Shown: positions 45,904 to 54,718, counted from the first letter of the stretch. The stretch is DNA of 64,000 nt from Rhizobiales bacterium Ga0077537 (GCA_001464955.1 LNEM01000032.1:18127-82126), one strand, 5' to 3'. Numbers and translations: made by a program. Notes: generated by a model from the letters alone, not told the origin.

Positions 45904-45917
45904 TGACAGAACTGTCA
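45904..45917. promoter_or_regulatory. Perfect 14-bp palindrome upstream of the CYTH gene
   Basis: TGACAG-AA-CTGTCA, followed by AAT and a possible -10 (AATGCTAG). It is 50 bp upstream of the CYTH start codon and overlaps a TTGTGA that could be a -35. The site looks like a repressor operator over a promoter; the regulator is unknown. Confidence 0.4.
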
Positions 45918-45967
45918 AATCGCAATGCTAGCCACGCCCGCGTGAGCGGCGACCGGGAGGTTTGGCG

Positions 45968-46441
45968 ATGGCGCTGGAGATCGAGCGCAAGTTTCTGGTC
46001 GTCGGTGAGGCCTGGCGCAGCGCGACCGTCAGGACCCGCCCCATGCGCCAGTTCTACCTGAGCCGCCTGGGGCGGGCGAGCGTGCGTGTCCGCATGGAAG
46101 GCGACGCGCTGGCGTGGCTGACCATCAAGACGGCGGCGAGCGGGACGACCCGCAGCGAGTTCGAGTATGCGGTTCCGGTCGCGGATGCGCGCACCATGGA
46201 GGCGTTCGCCGAGGGCTCGGTGATCGACAAGGTGCGCCACGTCGTACCCTTCGCCGGCCTCGATTGGGAAATCGACGTCTTCGCCGGCGATAACGCCGGG
46301 CTCGTGATAGCCGAGGTGGAACTACAATCCGAGAGCCATCCGCTCGCAATGCCGCCGTGGGCGGGCGAGGAGGTGACACACGAGCGCCGCTACTACAACG
46401 CGAGTCTCGTGCTGGCCCCGTTCAGGACATGGGCAAGCTAG
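45968..46441 (+). CDS. CYTH domain protein (triphosphate tunnel metalloenzyme family)
   Basis: 157 residues from the ATG at 45968 (GGGAGG Shine-Dalgarno). The N-terminal EIERKF is the ExExK signature. Basic and acidic residues lining the tunnel are visible in RQFYLSRLGRASVRVRMEG, WLTIKTAASGTTRSEFEYAV and LVIAEVELQSESHPL. Members hydrolyse inorganic triphosphate or thiamine triphosphate; short bacterial ones are usually tripolyphosphatases. The VWA gene follows by about 150 bp on the same strand. Confidence 0.9.
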   Translation: MALEIERKFLVVGEAWRSATVRTRPMRQFYLSRLGRASVRVRMEGDALAWLTIKTAASGTTRSEFEYAVPVADARTMEAFAEGSVIDKVRHVVPFAGLDWEIDVFAGDNAGLVIAEVELQSESHPLAMPPWAGEEVTHERRYYNASLVLAPFRTWAS

Positions 46442-46593
46442 CCGCCCTGCTCGATGGAACGACGGGCGCAACGGTGCCACGGCAAGGACACGATTTGGCG
46501 CGCGTGCCGCCACCGCGTCGCCACCCTGCCGCCCCGCGTCACGATCAGACTGGCCACGGTTCAATTGGATCGGGCAAGGATCAGGAGGCGGCG

Positions 46594-47973
46594 ATGCGGA
46601 CGAGAAGCGGAACGACCGGCAGGTGGTGGAGCGGCCTCGTCATGGCGGTGTCTGGCCTCGCGGCACTGGCGACGGCGCCGGACACGGCAACCGCGACACC
46701 GAGTGGCGATCTCGCGCTCCGGGCGGAGCTCGACCGGGCGGTGCTTGCCAAAGGGGAGCGTCAATCAGCGTTTCTCCGGATTTCGCTGATACCGGCGCGC
46801 CGCGAAGGGGTGAGCCGGGCGCCGATGAACGTCGCGCTCGTCATTGACCGCTCGGGGTCCATGTCCTCGCAGGCGCGCATGGAGAGCGCCCGGCGGGCCG
46901 CCATGCTGGCGGTCGACCGCCTTGGCCGCGACGACATCCTGTCGGTGGTGAGCTACGACGATCGCGTCGAGGTTCTGGTCCCCGCCACCAAGGTGCTCGA
47001 CGCAGCCGACGTGAAGGCCCGCATCGCACGCCTCGCGCCGCGCGGCTCGACGGCCATTCATGCGGGCGTCCTCGCGGGCGCCGCGGAAGTGCGCAAGTTC
47101 AAGTCGCCGGATCGCGTCAATCGCATCGTGCTGATCTCGGATGGCCTCGCCAATGTCGGGCCCTCGAAGCCGTCGGACTTCGTTTCGCTCGGCCGCGAGC
47201 TGCAGAGCGAGGGCATCACGGTCTCCACGATCGGCCTCGGCAACGGCTATAACGAGGACCTGATGGCCGGCCTCGCCCGCGCCGCTGACGGCGGCCACGT
47301 CTTTGTGCAGGAAAGCGCCGACCTCGCCCAGTTCATGGCGCGGGAGTTCGACGACGCCCAGTCGACTGTCGGCCAGGACGCCGAGATCATCATCCGCACC
47401 CGCGACGGCGTCCGTCCGTTGCGCTCGCTCGGCCGCGAGGCGTCGGTCGACGGCCGTCGCATGACGTTCAAGGTCGGTGCGCTGTTCGGCGGCGTCGAGC
47501 AGATCCTGGTCGCCGAACTGGATGTTGAGGCGGCGGCAGCGCTTGGATCGGAGCCGCTGGCCACCGTCGAGGTTCGCTATACCCGCGCCGGCAGTGGCGA
47601 CAGCCAAGCGCTGGCGTCGAGCGTTGCGGCCGAGTTCGCCGACAAGGCCGCCTCGGAGAAGAGCGTCAATGCCATCGTCATGCGTGACGTCGCGGCCCTC
47701 GTTTCACGCGCGGCGCGCCAGGAGGCGGTAAGCCTGCGCGACGCCGGCAAGTCCGAGGAGGCCGTGGCCCGCTTCAAGGCTAATGCCGAGTACCTCCGCC
47801 GCCAGTCCGCCACATTGCCGGGTGGCGCCACCTACGCGCCGCTCGTCGACGAGCTGAAGGCGAGCGAGGAGGCGGCCTCGCCCGCGGCCCAGACGAGCGA
47901 AGGCTGGTCCAAGGCGAGAAAGAGCCAGCGCGCCTACGACAGCAACAAGTTCGGCGCGGGTCAGAAGTACTAG
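46594..47973 (+). CDS. Exported VWA-domain protein
   Basis: 459 residues, AGGAGG Shine-Dalgarno. Signal peptide MRTRSGTTGRWWSGLVMAVSGLAALATAP with a cleavage near TATA. The von Willebrand A domain (about 75-250) has the complete MIDAS site: DRSGSMS, the Thr in APRGSTAIHAG, and LISDGLANVG. The C-terminal region has a beta-rich part and a helical end, as in YfbK-like VWA proteins. The metal site predicts divalent-cation-dependent ligand binding in the periplasm or at the surface. No MoxR ATPase is adjacent. Confidence 0.88.
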   Translation: MRTRSGTTGRWWSGLVMAVSGLAALATAPDTATATPSGDLALRAELDRAVLAKGERQSAFLRISLIPARREGVSRAPMNVALVIDRSGSMSSQARMESARRAAMLAVDRLGRDDILSVVSYDDRVEVLVPATKVLDAADVKARIARLAPRGSTAIHAGVLAGAAEVRKFKSPDRVNRIVLISDGLANVGPSKPSDFVSLGRELQSEGITVSTIGLGNGYNEDLMAGLARAADGGHVFVQESADLAQFMAREFDDAQSTVGQDAEIIIRTRDGVRPLRSLGREASVDGRRMTFKVGALFGGVEQILVAELDVEAAAALGSEPLATVEVRYTRAGSGDSQALASSVAAEFADKAASEKSVNAIVMRDVAALVSRAARQEAVSLRDAGKSEEAVARFKANAEYLRRQSATLPGGATYAPLVDELKASEEAASPAAQTSEGWSKARKSQRAYDSNKFGAGQKY

Positions 47974-48001
47974 GGCATGGCAGGGCCCGAGTGCTCTTGG
48001 C

Positions 48002-48079
48002 GACAGCGCGGACCCGGCGCACTTGCCGACAGCGCGGACCCGGCGCACTTGCCGACAGCGCGGACCCGGCGCACTTGGC
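48002..48079. repeat. Three tandem copies of a 26-bp unit
   Basis: The unit starts GACAGCGCGGACCCGGCGCA and ends CTTGCC; copies at 48002, 48028 and 48054 are identical except at the last two positions of the third. It lies between the VWA stop and the aldolase start and is noncoding. The three copies are back-to-back without spacers, so it is a minisatellite and not a CRISPR. Confidence 0.9.
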
Positions 48080-48142
48080 GAAGTAGCCGGTTGCCCCTAA
48101 CCTCAGGGTCAATCGGTTCCAACGCTCTGTGCGAGGTCGCCC

Positions 48143-48883
48143 ATGTCTCCTACCGCCACGATGTCCCCTACCGCGACGATGACGAAGCTTCGCCGCGAGT
48201 TGGCGGCGGCGCTGCGCCTCGCCGAGAAGTTCGGCTACTCGGAAGGCATCTGCAATCACTTCTCTGTCGTGGTGCCGGGCGCCGACGAGCGCTACCTGAT
48301 CAATCCCTACGGCATCCACTGGTCCGAGATGCGGCCGGAGCAGCTTCTGTTGATCGATGGCGACGGCACCGTTCTCGAAGGCGATGGCGAGGTGGAGGCG
48401 ACGGCACGCCATATCCACGTGCAGGGCCATCGCGCCAACCCGCGTCACCAGTGCATCCTGCATGTCCACATGCCATGGGCGACGGCCTTCACCATGGTCA
48501 AGGGCGGGCGTCTCGAGATGGCGCACCAGACCGCGGCACGGTTCCATGGCCGCGTCGCGTACCACTCGTTCGGTGGCATCGCTCTCGACGAGAGCGAAGG
48601 CAAACGCATCGCCGAGGCACAGCGCGCCAACGCCAACGCCGACGTGTTCTTCCTCGCCCATCATGGCGTATCGATCGGTGCGCCGAGCGTCGCCTTCGCC
48701 TTCGACGAACTTTATTACCTCGAGCGCGCCTGCAAGCAGCAGGTGCTCGCCATGTCGACCGGGCTGCCGCTCGAGATCATCCCCGAGCCCCAGCTCAAGG
48801 AGACGGCCCGTCAGTACATGCAGGTCGTCGAGTTCCAGGCCTTGAAGCATTTCGAGGCGCTGATGCGCGTCAACGGTCTCTGA
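48143..48883 (+). CDS. Class II aldolase/adducin family protein
   Basis: 246 residues. The fold is that of L-fuculose-1-phosphate aldolase: EKFGYSEGICNHFSVVVPG near residue 30, zinc-binding HVHMP near 105 and a second His site in FFLAHHGVSIGAPS near 175, plus the catalytic Glu in the region. The N-terminus is a duplicated MSPTAT hexapeptide (two 18-bp copies) before MTKLRRELAAALRLAE; ATG 48179 would be the family-typical start, while ATG 48143 has the better Shine-Dalgarno (GAGG). The substrate is unknown. Leads a run with two acyl-CoA dehydrogenases. Confidence 0.88.
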   Translation: MSPTATMSPTATMTKLRRELAAALRLAEKFGYSEGICNHFSVVVPGADERYLINPYGIHWSEMRPEQLLLIDGDGTVLEGDGEVEATARHIHVQGHRANPRHQCILHVHMPWATAFTMVKGGRLEMAHQTAARFHGRVAYHSFGGIALDESEGKRIAEAQRANANADVFFLAHHGVSIGAPSVAFAFDELYYLERACKQQVLAMSTGLPLEIIPEPQLKETARQYMQVVEFQALKHFEALMRVNGL

Positions 48884-48947
48884 CGGGATCGCCGACAAAA
48901 CGAAGTGGGCGCAAGACCCGCGACATCGCATTGCCCCGGGAGGAACC

Positions 48948-50159
48948 ATGGATCTCAGCTACTCGGACCGGTATCGCGCGCTTCAGGCCGAGGTGCGCGC
49001 CTTCATCGCGACGCACCGGGACCGCTCGCCGAGCGCGGTGGGCGTGCGCCGGAAGCCCGATGCGGCGATCCTCGCGTGGCAGCAGTTGCTCGTCGAGAAG
49101 GGCTACGCCGCCCGCACCATCCCGACAAGGTACGGCGGTTACGGCGGCGAGCCGGACGTCATGGAAGCGGCGATCATCGCCGAGGAGTTCTCGAAGGCCG
49201 GCGTCGCCGCAGGCATCGCCAGCCAGGGCATCTCGATGCTGGTGCCGACCCTGCTCGAGGTCGGAACCGAGGCGCAGCGCGAGCGCTGGATACGGCCGAC
49301 CATCCGTGGCGAGGTGATCTGGTGCCAGGGCTACTCCGAGCCCGGCGCCGGCTCGGATCTCGCCAACGTGCAGACGCGGGCAGTGCTCGACGGGGACCAT
49401 TTCGTCGTCAACGGCCAGAAGATCTGGACGTCGTCGGCCCACTACGCCGACTGGATGTTCCTGCTCTGCCGCACCGAGCCGGAGAAGCCGAAGCACCACG
49501 GCCTGTCGTACCTGCTGCTTTCCATGAAGACGCCCGGCATCGAGGTGCGGCCCCTCAAGACCATGACCGGCAAGTCGACGTTCAACGAGGTGTTCTTCAC
49601 CGACGTGCGCGTGCCCGCGGACCAGATCGTCATGGGCCGCGGCGACGGCTGGACGGTCGCCAACATCACGCTGAAGTACGAGCGCATGATGCTCGGCGAC
49701 GCCAACAAGTTCATGCATCGCGTGCATCGCATCCGCGAGCTGATGGAGGGGACGACGATCGACGGTGAGCGCCTGATCGACAAGCCGGAATGGCGCGACC
49801 GGCTGGTGCGCCTGCAGGGCGAGGTGATGGCGTCGAAATACCACCAGATGCGTTTGCTCACCCAGCAGGCGCAGGGCGTCGATCCGGGCCTCGGTCGCAT
49901 GATCGTCAAGCTCTACGGCACCGAGATGGGCTATCGCCTGTCGGCGCTCGCTGTCGATGTCTATGGCGCGGCGGGCCTGGTGTTCGACCCCCACGACGAC
50001 ATGACCGGCGGCGCCGACGACGCGGCGACCTCCTGGCACGTCGATCATATGTATGACCTCGGCCTCATCATCGGCGGCGGCTCGAGCCAGATCCAGAAGA
50101 ACATCATCTCCGAGCGCGGCCTCGGCATGCCGCGCGAGCCGAAGCCGGCGGCGCGCTAG
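48948..50159 (+). CDS. Acyl-CoA dehydrogenase
   Basis: FAD-dependent acyl-CoA oxidation, 403 residues, GGGAGG Shine-Dalgarno. The N-terminal helical domain is followed by WCQGYSEPGAGSDLANVQTRA (flavin/substrate loop, about 125-145), NGQKIWTSSAHYADW, a GYSEPGAGSD motif and the C-terminal bundle with VDVYGAAGLVF and GGGSSQIQKNIISERGLGMP (phosphate and flavin-binding end). It is paired with a second acyl-CoA dehydrogenase encoded 10 bp downstream; such unequal pairs often form heteromeric enzymes for branched, aromatic or steroid acyl chains. Confidence 0.92.
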   Translation: MDLSYSDRYRALQAEVRAFIATHRDRSPSAVGVRRKPDAAILAWQQLLVEKGYAARTIPTRYGGYGGEPDVMEAAIIAEEFSKAGVAAGIASQGISMLVPTLLEVGTEAQRERWIRPTIRGEVIWCQGYSEPGAGSDLANVQTRAVLDGDHFVVNGQKIWTSSAHYADWMFLLCRTEPEKPKHHGLSYLLLSMKTPGIEVRPLKTMTGKSTFNEVFFTDVRVPADQIVMGRGDGWTVANITLKYERMMLGDANKFMHRVHRIRELMEGTTIDGERLIDKPEWRDRLVRLQGEVMASKYHQMRLLTQQAQGVDPGLGRMIVKLYGTEMGYRLSALAVDVYGAAGLVFDPHDDMTGGADDAATSWHVDHMYDLGLIIGGGSSQIQKNIISERGLGMPREPKPAAR

Positions 50160-50169
50160 GGAGGAACGC

Positions 50170-51264
50170 ATGGAGTTCGCACTCACCGACGAGCAGCGCA
50201 TGCTCGACGAGAGTCTCAGGGGCTATCTGGCGCGCGAGTTGCCGCTCGAAACGCTGAAGGCACTGGCGCGCGAGGGACAGGGCGTCTCGGAGAAGCACTG
50301 GCGCGAGCTGGCCGAACTCGGCGTGGCGGGCCTGATGGTTCCGGCCGAGCACGGCGGCGCGGGGCTCGGCGTGCTCGATGCGGCGGTCGCCGCCGAGGCG
50401 CTGGGCTATGCGGGTGCGCCGGTCGCCTTCGCGGGGCCGGCGGTGATGGCGCCGCTCGCGGTGTCGTTGATGGCAAGCGCCGCCCAGCAGGCCGAATGGT
50501 TGCCGCGCATGGCGGCGGGCGAGATGCGTGTCGCCGTGGCGTTCGCGGGCGGCACCGGCCAGACCGGGCGCGCCGACGTGACCCTTGACGGGACGACGCT
50601 CAGCGGCGCCATCGACGGCGTGCTCGATGCAGCGGGCGCGACGCATGTCCTGACGATCCTGCCGGATGGCCGCGCGGCACTCGCCGAGGTGCGCGGCAGC
50701 GGCGTCACGGGGGAAGTGAAACCCACGCTCGATCGCACGCGTCCGCTGTCGCAGGTCACATTCGACAAGGCACCGGTCGCCGTGCTCGACGCGAGCAACG
50801 ATGCGGCCGCAGCAGCCAGGCGCGTCCGCGACGCGGGTCGCGTCATGCTGGCGGCGGATACGCTCGGCGCGGCGCAGGCCATGCTCGACAAGGCGGTCGC
50901 CTACGCCAAGGAGCGCGTCCAGTTCGGCCGCGTGATCGCGAGCTTCCAGGCGATCAAGCACATGAGCGCCGAGATGGCGACGGAGCTCGAGCCCTGCCGC
51001 GCCATGGTCTGGTACGCGGCGCATGCGGCCGACGCGATTCCGGAGGACGCCCACGTCGCGGCCTGCCACGCCAAGGCGCACGTCGCCGAGGTCGGCCGCT
51101 TCGTTCAGACGAAGGCCACCGAGGTCCACGGCGGCATGGGTTTCACCGAGCTGATGGGCCTGGAGCTTTGGTACAAGCGGATCAGCCTCGACCGCCACAT
51201 GCTGGGAAGCCCCGAGCGCTGCCGCCACGAAGCCGCCGTCGCGCAGGGTTGGGTCGCTGGCTGA
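50170..51264 (+). CDS. Acyl-CoA dehydrogenase, second subunit-like
   Basis: 364 residues. The N-terminus MEFALTDEQRMLDESLRGYLARE is typical of the family. The middle domain is degenerate: the SEPxAGSD flavin loop of the preceding protein is replaced by AFAGGTGQTGRADVTL. The C-terminal part is well kept (AYAKERVQFGRVIASFQAIKHMSAEMA, HGGMGFTELMGLELWYKR). A degraded middle domain next to an intact partner suggests a heteromeric complex where this chain contributes only part of the active site (inference). Confidence 0.9.
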   Translation: MEFALTDEQRMLDESLRGYLARELPLETLKALAREGQGVSEKHWRELAELGVAGLMVPAEHGGAGLGVLDAAVAAEALGYAGAPVAFAGPAVMAPLAVSLMASAAQQAEWLPRMAAGEMRVAVAFAGGTGQTGRADVTLDGTTLSGAIDGVLDAAGATHVLTILPDGRAALAEVRGSGVTGEVKPTLDRTRPLSQVTFDKAPVAVLDASNDAAAAARRVRDAGRVMLAADTLGAAQAMLDKAVAYAKERVQFGRVIASFQAIKHMSAEMATELEPCRAMVWYAAHAADAIPEDAHVAACHAKAHVAEVGRFVQTKATEVHGGMGFTELMGLELWYKRISLDRHMLGSPERCRHEAAVAQGWVAG

Positions 51265-51279
51265 GACCGGCGAAGGCTG

Positions 51280-51969
51280 TCACCAGGGGATGATGGCGTT
51301 CCGGTAATCGACGAAGGCGTCGCCGCCGCTGCCGGCCCGCGCCGCCAGCATGTCGGCGAGACCGCGCACGCTGGTCGGGATGTCGAGCGGCGCACTCGCG
51401 CCGCCCATGTCGGTCTGCACGACGCCGGGATGCACCGCGAGCACGGTGAGTTTCCGGGACGCCGCCTGCCGCGCCCGGAAGCTCCGCACCAGCGAATTGA
51501 GCGCTGCCTTGCTCGACCGGTAGAGTTCGAGCCCGCCGCCTTCGTTGCCGCCGACCGTGCCGAGGATCGACGACATGAAGGCGATCGTGCCGCCGTCGGC
51601 AACTCTGGCTGCAAGCGCGTCGGCGGCGCGGATCGGCGCGATGGCGTTGGTCATGAAGATGCGCACGACCTCGTCGTCGGCCACGGCGCCGACCGTCTGC
51701 GTGCGCCCCGCCATGATGCCGGCGTTGAGAAACAGGAGATCGAACCGCGCACCGGAGACGGCCGACGCCAGGCGCTGCACCGCGTCCGGGCTGGTGATGT
51801 CGATGCCGCTGACGACAGAGACGCAGTCCGGGTGCGCGGTGCGGAGCCCGGCGAGCGCGTCGGACGGCGTCCGTTCGGTGGCGGTCACGTGCCAGCCGCG
51901 GCCGACCAGTTCGCCGGCAAGACCGGCTCCCAGCCCGCGCGAGGCCCCGACGACGAGAGCGTGTTGCAT
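51280..51969 (-). CDS. SDR family oxidoreductase
   Basis: 229 residues from the ATG at 51969. A Rossmann fold with GASRGLGAGLA, NAGIMAG, catalytic Ser-Tyr-Lys in SSILGT and YRSSKAAL, and HPGVVQTDMGG. It is shorter than usual C-terminally, similar to C-factor-like SDRs. It is convergent with the acyl-CoA dehydrogenases and followed on the same strand by a second, unrelated SDR gene upstream. Confidence 0.9.
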   Translation of the reverse strand: MQHALVVGASRGLGAGLAGELVGRGWHVTATERTPSDALAGLRTAHPDCVSVVSGIDITSPDAVQRLASAVSGARFDLLFLNAGIMAGRTQTVGAVADDEVVRIFMTNAIAPIRAADALAARVADGGTIAFMSSILGTVGGNEGGGLELYRSSKAALNSLVRSFRARQAASRKLTVLAVHPGVVQTDMGGASAPLDIPTSVRGLADMLAARAGSGGDAFVDYRNAIIPW

Positions 51970-51994
51970 CAAATGTCTCCAGCGAGGTGCGGGT

Positions 51995-52807
51995 TCAGTC
52001 GAAGGCCTTGGTCGGCGTCACGTTTCCGGACGTGCCGGCCATGGAGCCGGCGTCGATCGAGAGCACGATGCCCGTCACCCATCGCGATTGGTCGGACGCG
52101 AGATAGACGACGCCGTTGCCGATGTCCCAGCCCGTGCCCTCGGTCTGCAACAGCGTGTTTTTACGGCGCGCCTCGCGGAGGCTCGGGTCCATGCCCTGCG
52201 AGAAGACCATCGGCGTATAGACATAGCCTGGCGCGATGCAGTTGACGCGGATTCCCTCGGGCCCGTGATGCGCAGCCATCGAGCGCGTCATGTTGACGAC
52301 CGCGCCCTTCGACGCGGAGTAGAAGAGCGACGGGTTGCCGCCGCGTAGCCCGTCGATCGACGAGATGTTGACGATGGCGCCGCCGCCCACCTTGCGCATC
52401 TCGGGAATGGCGTACTTCGCCATCAGCATCATCGACGTGACGTTGACGCGCATGGCGGCGTCCCAGCCGGCCGGGTCGACGTCCACGGCGTTGCCCATCG
52501 GCCCGCCGATACCGACGTTATTGACGAGCACGTCGACACGTCCCCAGGCGGCGACGGCCGATGCGACGGCGGCCTGGCAGGAGGCGGCGTCCGTCACGTC
52601 CGCGACGGTGACGAGCGACGTGCCGCCCTCCGTGTCGATCATCGCCTTCGTCTCTTCGGCCGGCCCGGGCGTGGCGTCGAGCAGCAGCACCCGCGCGCCC
52701 TCACGCGCCAGCAGGATGGCCGCGGCGCGACCATTGCCGATGCCCTCGCCGCGCGAACCCGCGCCGGTGACGATGGCGACCTTGTCCTTCAATCCCATGT
52801 CCGGCAT
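51995..52807 (-). CDS. SDR family oxidoreductase (3-oxoacyl reductase-like)
   Basis: 270 residues. The cofactor loop GAGSRGEGIGNGRAAA is an expanded TGxxxGxG motif; then NNVGIGGPMG, the catalytic Ser in NISSIDGLRG, Tyr-Lys in YSASKGAVVNMTRS, and VNCIAPGYVYTPM. The family reduces ketones or oxidises alcohols with NAD(P). Neighbouring acyl-CoA dehydrogenases and a thioesterase suggest acyl or sterol-like substrate breakdown (inference). Confidence 0.92.
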   Translation of the reverse strand: MPDMGLKDKVAIVTGAGSRGEGIGNGRAAAILLAREGARVLLLDATPGPAEETKAMIDTEGGTSLVTVADVTDAASCQAAVASAVAAWGRVDVLVNNVGIGGPMGNAVDVDPAGWDAAMRVNVTSMMLMAKYAIPEMRKVGGGAIVNISSIDGLRGGNPSLFYSASKGAVVNMTRSMAAHHGPEGIRVNCIAPGYVYTPMVFSQGMDPSLREARRKNTLLQTEGTGWDIGNGVVYLASDQSRWVTGIVLSIDAGSMAGTSGNVTPTKAFD

Positions 52808-52844
52808 GGGGTCCTCCTCGATGATCTTGGAACAGAATGGCGTG

Positions 52845-54065
52845 TCAGTCGACGATCGACTGGTAGCTGAGCACGCGAAGCTCGCGCCGGAACGGATGCG
52901 CCGACGACGGCATGAGCTGCGTGAGGAAAACGACGGCCATGTCTTCGGCCGGGTCCACCCAGAATGCGGTCGAGGCAGCGCCGCCCCACGCGTATTCGCC
53001 CGGCGACCCGACGATCTGCGCCTTCGCGGGATCGATCATGACGGAGAAGCCGAGGCCGAAGCCGATGCCCTCGTAGGTAGCCTCCGAGAAGCGTGGCGTG
53101 CCCATGGCCGCCATGTCGCCGCCGAGATGGTTCGCGGTCATGATCTCGACGGTCTTCTTCCCGAGGAGACGCACGCCGTCGAGTTCGCCCTTGGCGAGCA
53201 TGAAGCGGCAGAAGCGCTCGTAGTCGGCCGCCGTGGAGACGAGTCCGCCGCCACCCGAGTTGACCCGCCGTGGCTTCAGGTAGCGGCTCTTCGCTGGATC
53301 GTCGATCAGCGTGTAGCCGCCGTCCGGCGCGTAGGCGTAGTTGGCGGCGAGACGGTGGTGCTTGCCCTCTGGCACGTGGAAGTCGGTATCGACCATTCCG
53401 AGCGGCTTGATCACCCGCTCGACGAGGAACCGCTCGAAGGGCTCGCCCGAGATCACCTCGACGAGGTAGCCGATGACGTCAGTCGCGATCGAGTAGTTCC
53501 AGCGCGTCCCCGGTTGCGCGATCAGCGGCAGGGCGGCGGCCTTCTCGACGATTTCGGCGAGGCTCGTGTCCTGCGTCTGGAAATCGACGCCGTTGGCGCG
53601 GTAGAGCGCATCGACCGCCGTCGCCTCCATGAAGCCGTAGGTGAGGCCGGAGGTGTGGGTCAGCAGATCGCGGAAGGTGATGTCGCGGTGCGCCGGCGCC
53701 GTCTCGAGCTTGCCCCGGCTGCCGCCGGTGAGCACGCGCTGGCCCTTGAAGGCCGGAATGAACCGCGTGATCGGATCGTCGAGCTGAAAGCGCGCCTGTT
53801 CGTAGAGCATCATGAGGGCGACGCTCGTCAGCGGCTTCGTCATCGAATAGATGCGGAAGATGGTGTCTGCGCGCATCGCCGTGCCGCGTCCGGCGTCGGC
53901 ATGTCCGGCCACGTCGAGGAAAGCGGTCTGTCCACGCCGTGAGACCAGCGTGACGATGCCGGCCGTCTTGCGCGTTTCGATCTGCAACCGCATCCAGTCG
54001 GAGATGCGGGCGAGGCGCTTGGGGCAGAGGCCGACGTCTTGGGGGCGGGCGATCGGTTCGGGCAT
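52845..54065 (-). CDS. Serine hydrolase (class C beta-lactamase-like / EstB family)
   Basis: 406 residues from the ATG at 54065; an upstream frame extension of 35 codons lacks similarity. The SxxK nucleophile motif is SMTK (about residue 74), the YxN-like motif is NYSIATD, and a GGAAST near the end replaces the KTG. No signal peptide is seen, so it is probably a cytoplasmic esterase rather than a secreted beta-lactamase. It is in line with the SDR gene 37 bp downstream. Confidence 0.9.
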   Translation of the reverse strand: MPEPIARPQDVGLCPKRLARISDWMRLQIETRKTAGIVTLVSRRGQTAFLDVAGHADAGRGTAMRADTIFRIYSMTKPLTSVALMMLYEQARFQLDDPITRFIPAFKGQRVLTGGSRGKLETAPAHRDITFRDLLTHTSGLTYGFMEATAVDALYRANGVDFQTQDTSLAEIVEKAAALPLIAQPGTRWNYSIATDVIGYLVEVISGEPFERFLVERVIKPLGMVDTDFHVPEGKHHRLAANYAYAPDGGYTLIDDPAKSRYLKPRRVNSGGGGLVSTAADYERFCRFMLAKGELDGVRLLGKKTVEIMTANHLGGDMAAMGTPRFSEATYEGIGFGLGFSVMIDPAKAQIVGSPGEYAWGGAASTAFWVDPAEDMAVVFLTQLMPSSAHPFRRELRVLSYQSIVD

Positions 54066-54197
54066 CGGCTGGGGCTCCGGCGGGGTCGCGAGGGCGGGAA
54101 CCACATGATGGACGGCCCCCGGAGCCTGATCAACCACGCCGGCAAGTCTGGCACGAAACCGGAGCAGCACCGATGGCGCACCGAACCTGCGACCGCC

Positions 54198-54539
54198 TCA
54201 GCGGCGGCGGCAGGGCCGCGCGGTGACGTTGCACTTCCAGCCATCGGCCGCATTGTCGCACTTTACGCCCTTGCTGCCGGCGAGAGCAAATGAGCCCCAC
54301 TTGGGGCCATACTCCCAGGCCGTGAAATCCTGCCACACCTTGATCGCAGCGAGTTCGGCGGCCTTCCGCGTTTTCTGGCCGCTGCTGCTGCCATCGTGGA
54401 AATGATCGACCATGCAAATCTTCCCGCTCTCGCGCCGCTGGGCGTGGATGCCCGACAGGTCGAGGCCCTGCGCGACGGCAGGCGCGATGCCTATGACGCA
54501 AAGTGCAGCGGCTGCAAGCAGCGTTGCTCGAACGCTCAT
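54198..54539 (-). CDS. Small secreted protein of unknown function
   Basis: 113 residues from the ATG at 54539. Signal peptide MSVRATLLAAAALCVIGIAPAVAQ. The mature part has AAELAAIKVWQDFTAWEYGPKWGSFALAGSKGVKCDNAADGWKCNVTARPC, with Cys residues likely to form disulfides. Similar small exported proteins occur in Hyphomicrobiales without known function. A perfect FNR box lies 166 bp upstream. Confidence 0.75.
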   Translation of the reverse strand: MSVRATLLAAAALCVIGIAPAVAQGLDLSGIHAQRRESGKICMVDHFHDGSSSGQKTRKAAELAAIKVWQDFTAWEYGPKWGSFALAGSKGVKCDNAADGWKCNVTARPCRRR

Positions 54540-54704
54540 GGATCGATCTCCGTGAATTCTAGACGACGACAGTGAGTCTGGAACCGATGCCTGATTTGCG
54601 CACGCCTTCATAGATGGAAGCCCGCCCAACGGGCGTGATTGACTGAGATCGGTGCATCTCCGCATCACGTGCAGGAACGGTTTCGTCACGCCAGCCGCGC
54701 GCGT

Positions 54705-54718
54705 TTGATCCGGATCAA
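54705..54718. promoter_or_regulatory. Perfect FNR/FixK box
   Basis: TTGAT-CCGG-ATCAA matches the FNR/FixK consensus at all ten specified positions. It overlaps the stop codon of the thioesterase gene and lies 166 bp upstream of the small secreted protein gene, the only downstream gene on that side. A Crp/Fnr regulator with the matching recognition helix is encoded at 59543-60244. Confidence 0.65.

Noticed and set aside
48002..48079. 26-bp repeats as a CRISPR
   Set aside because: No spacers between copies and no cas genes in the window.
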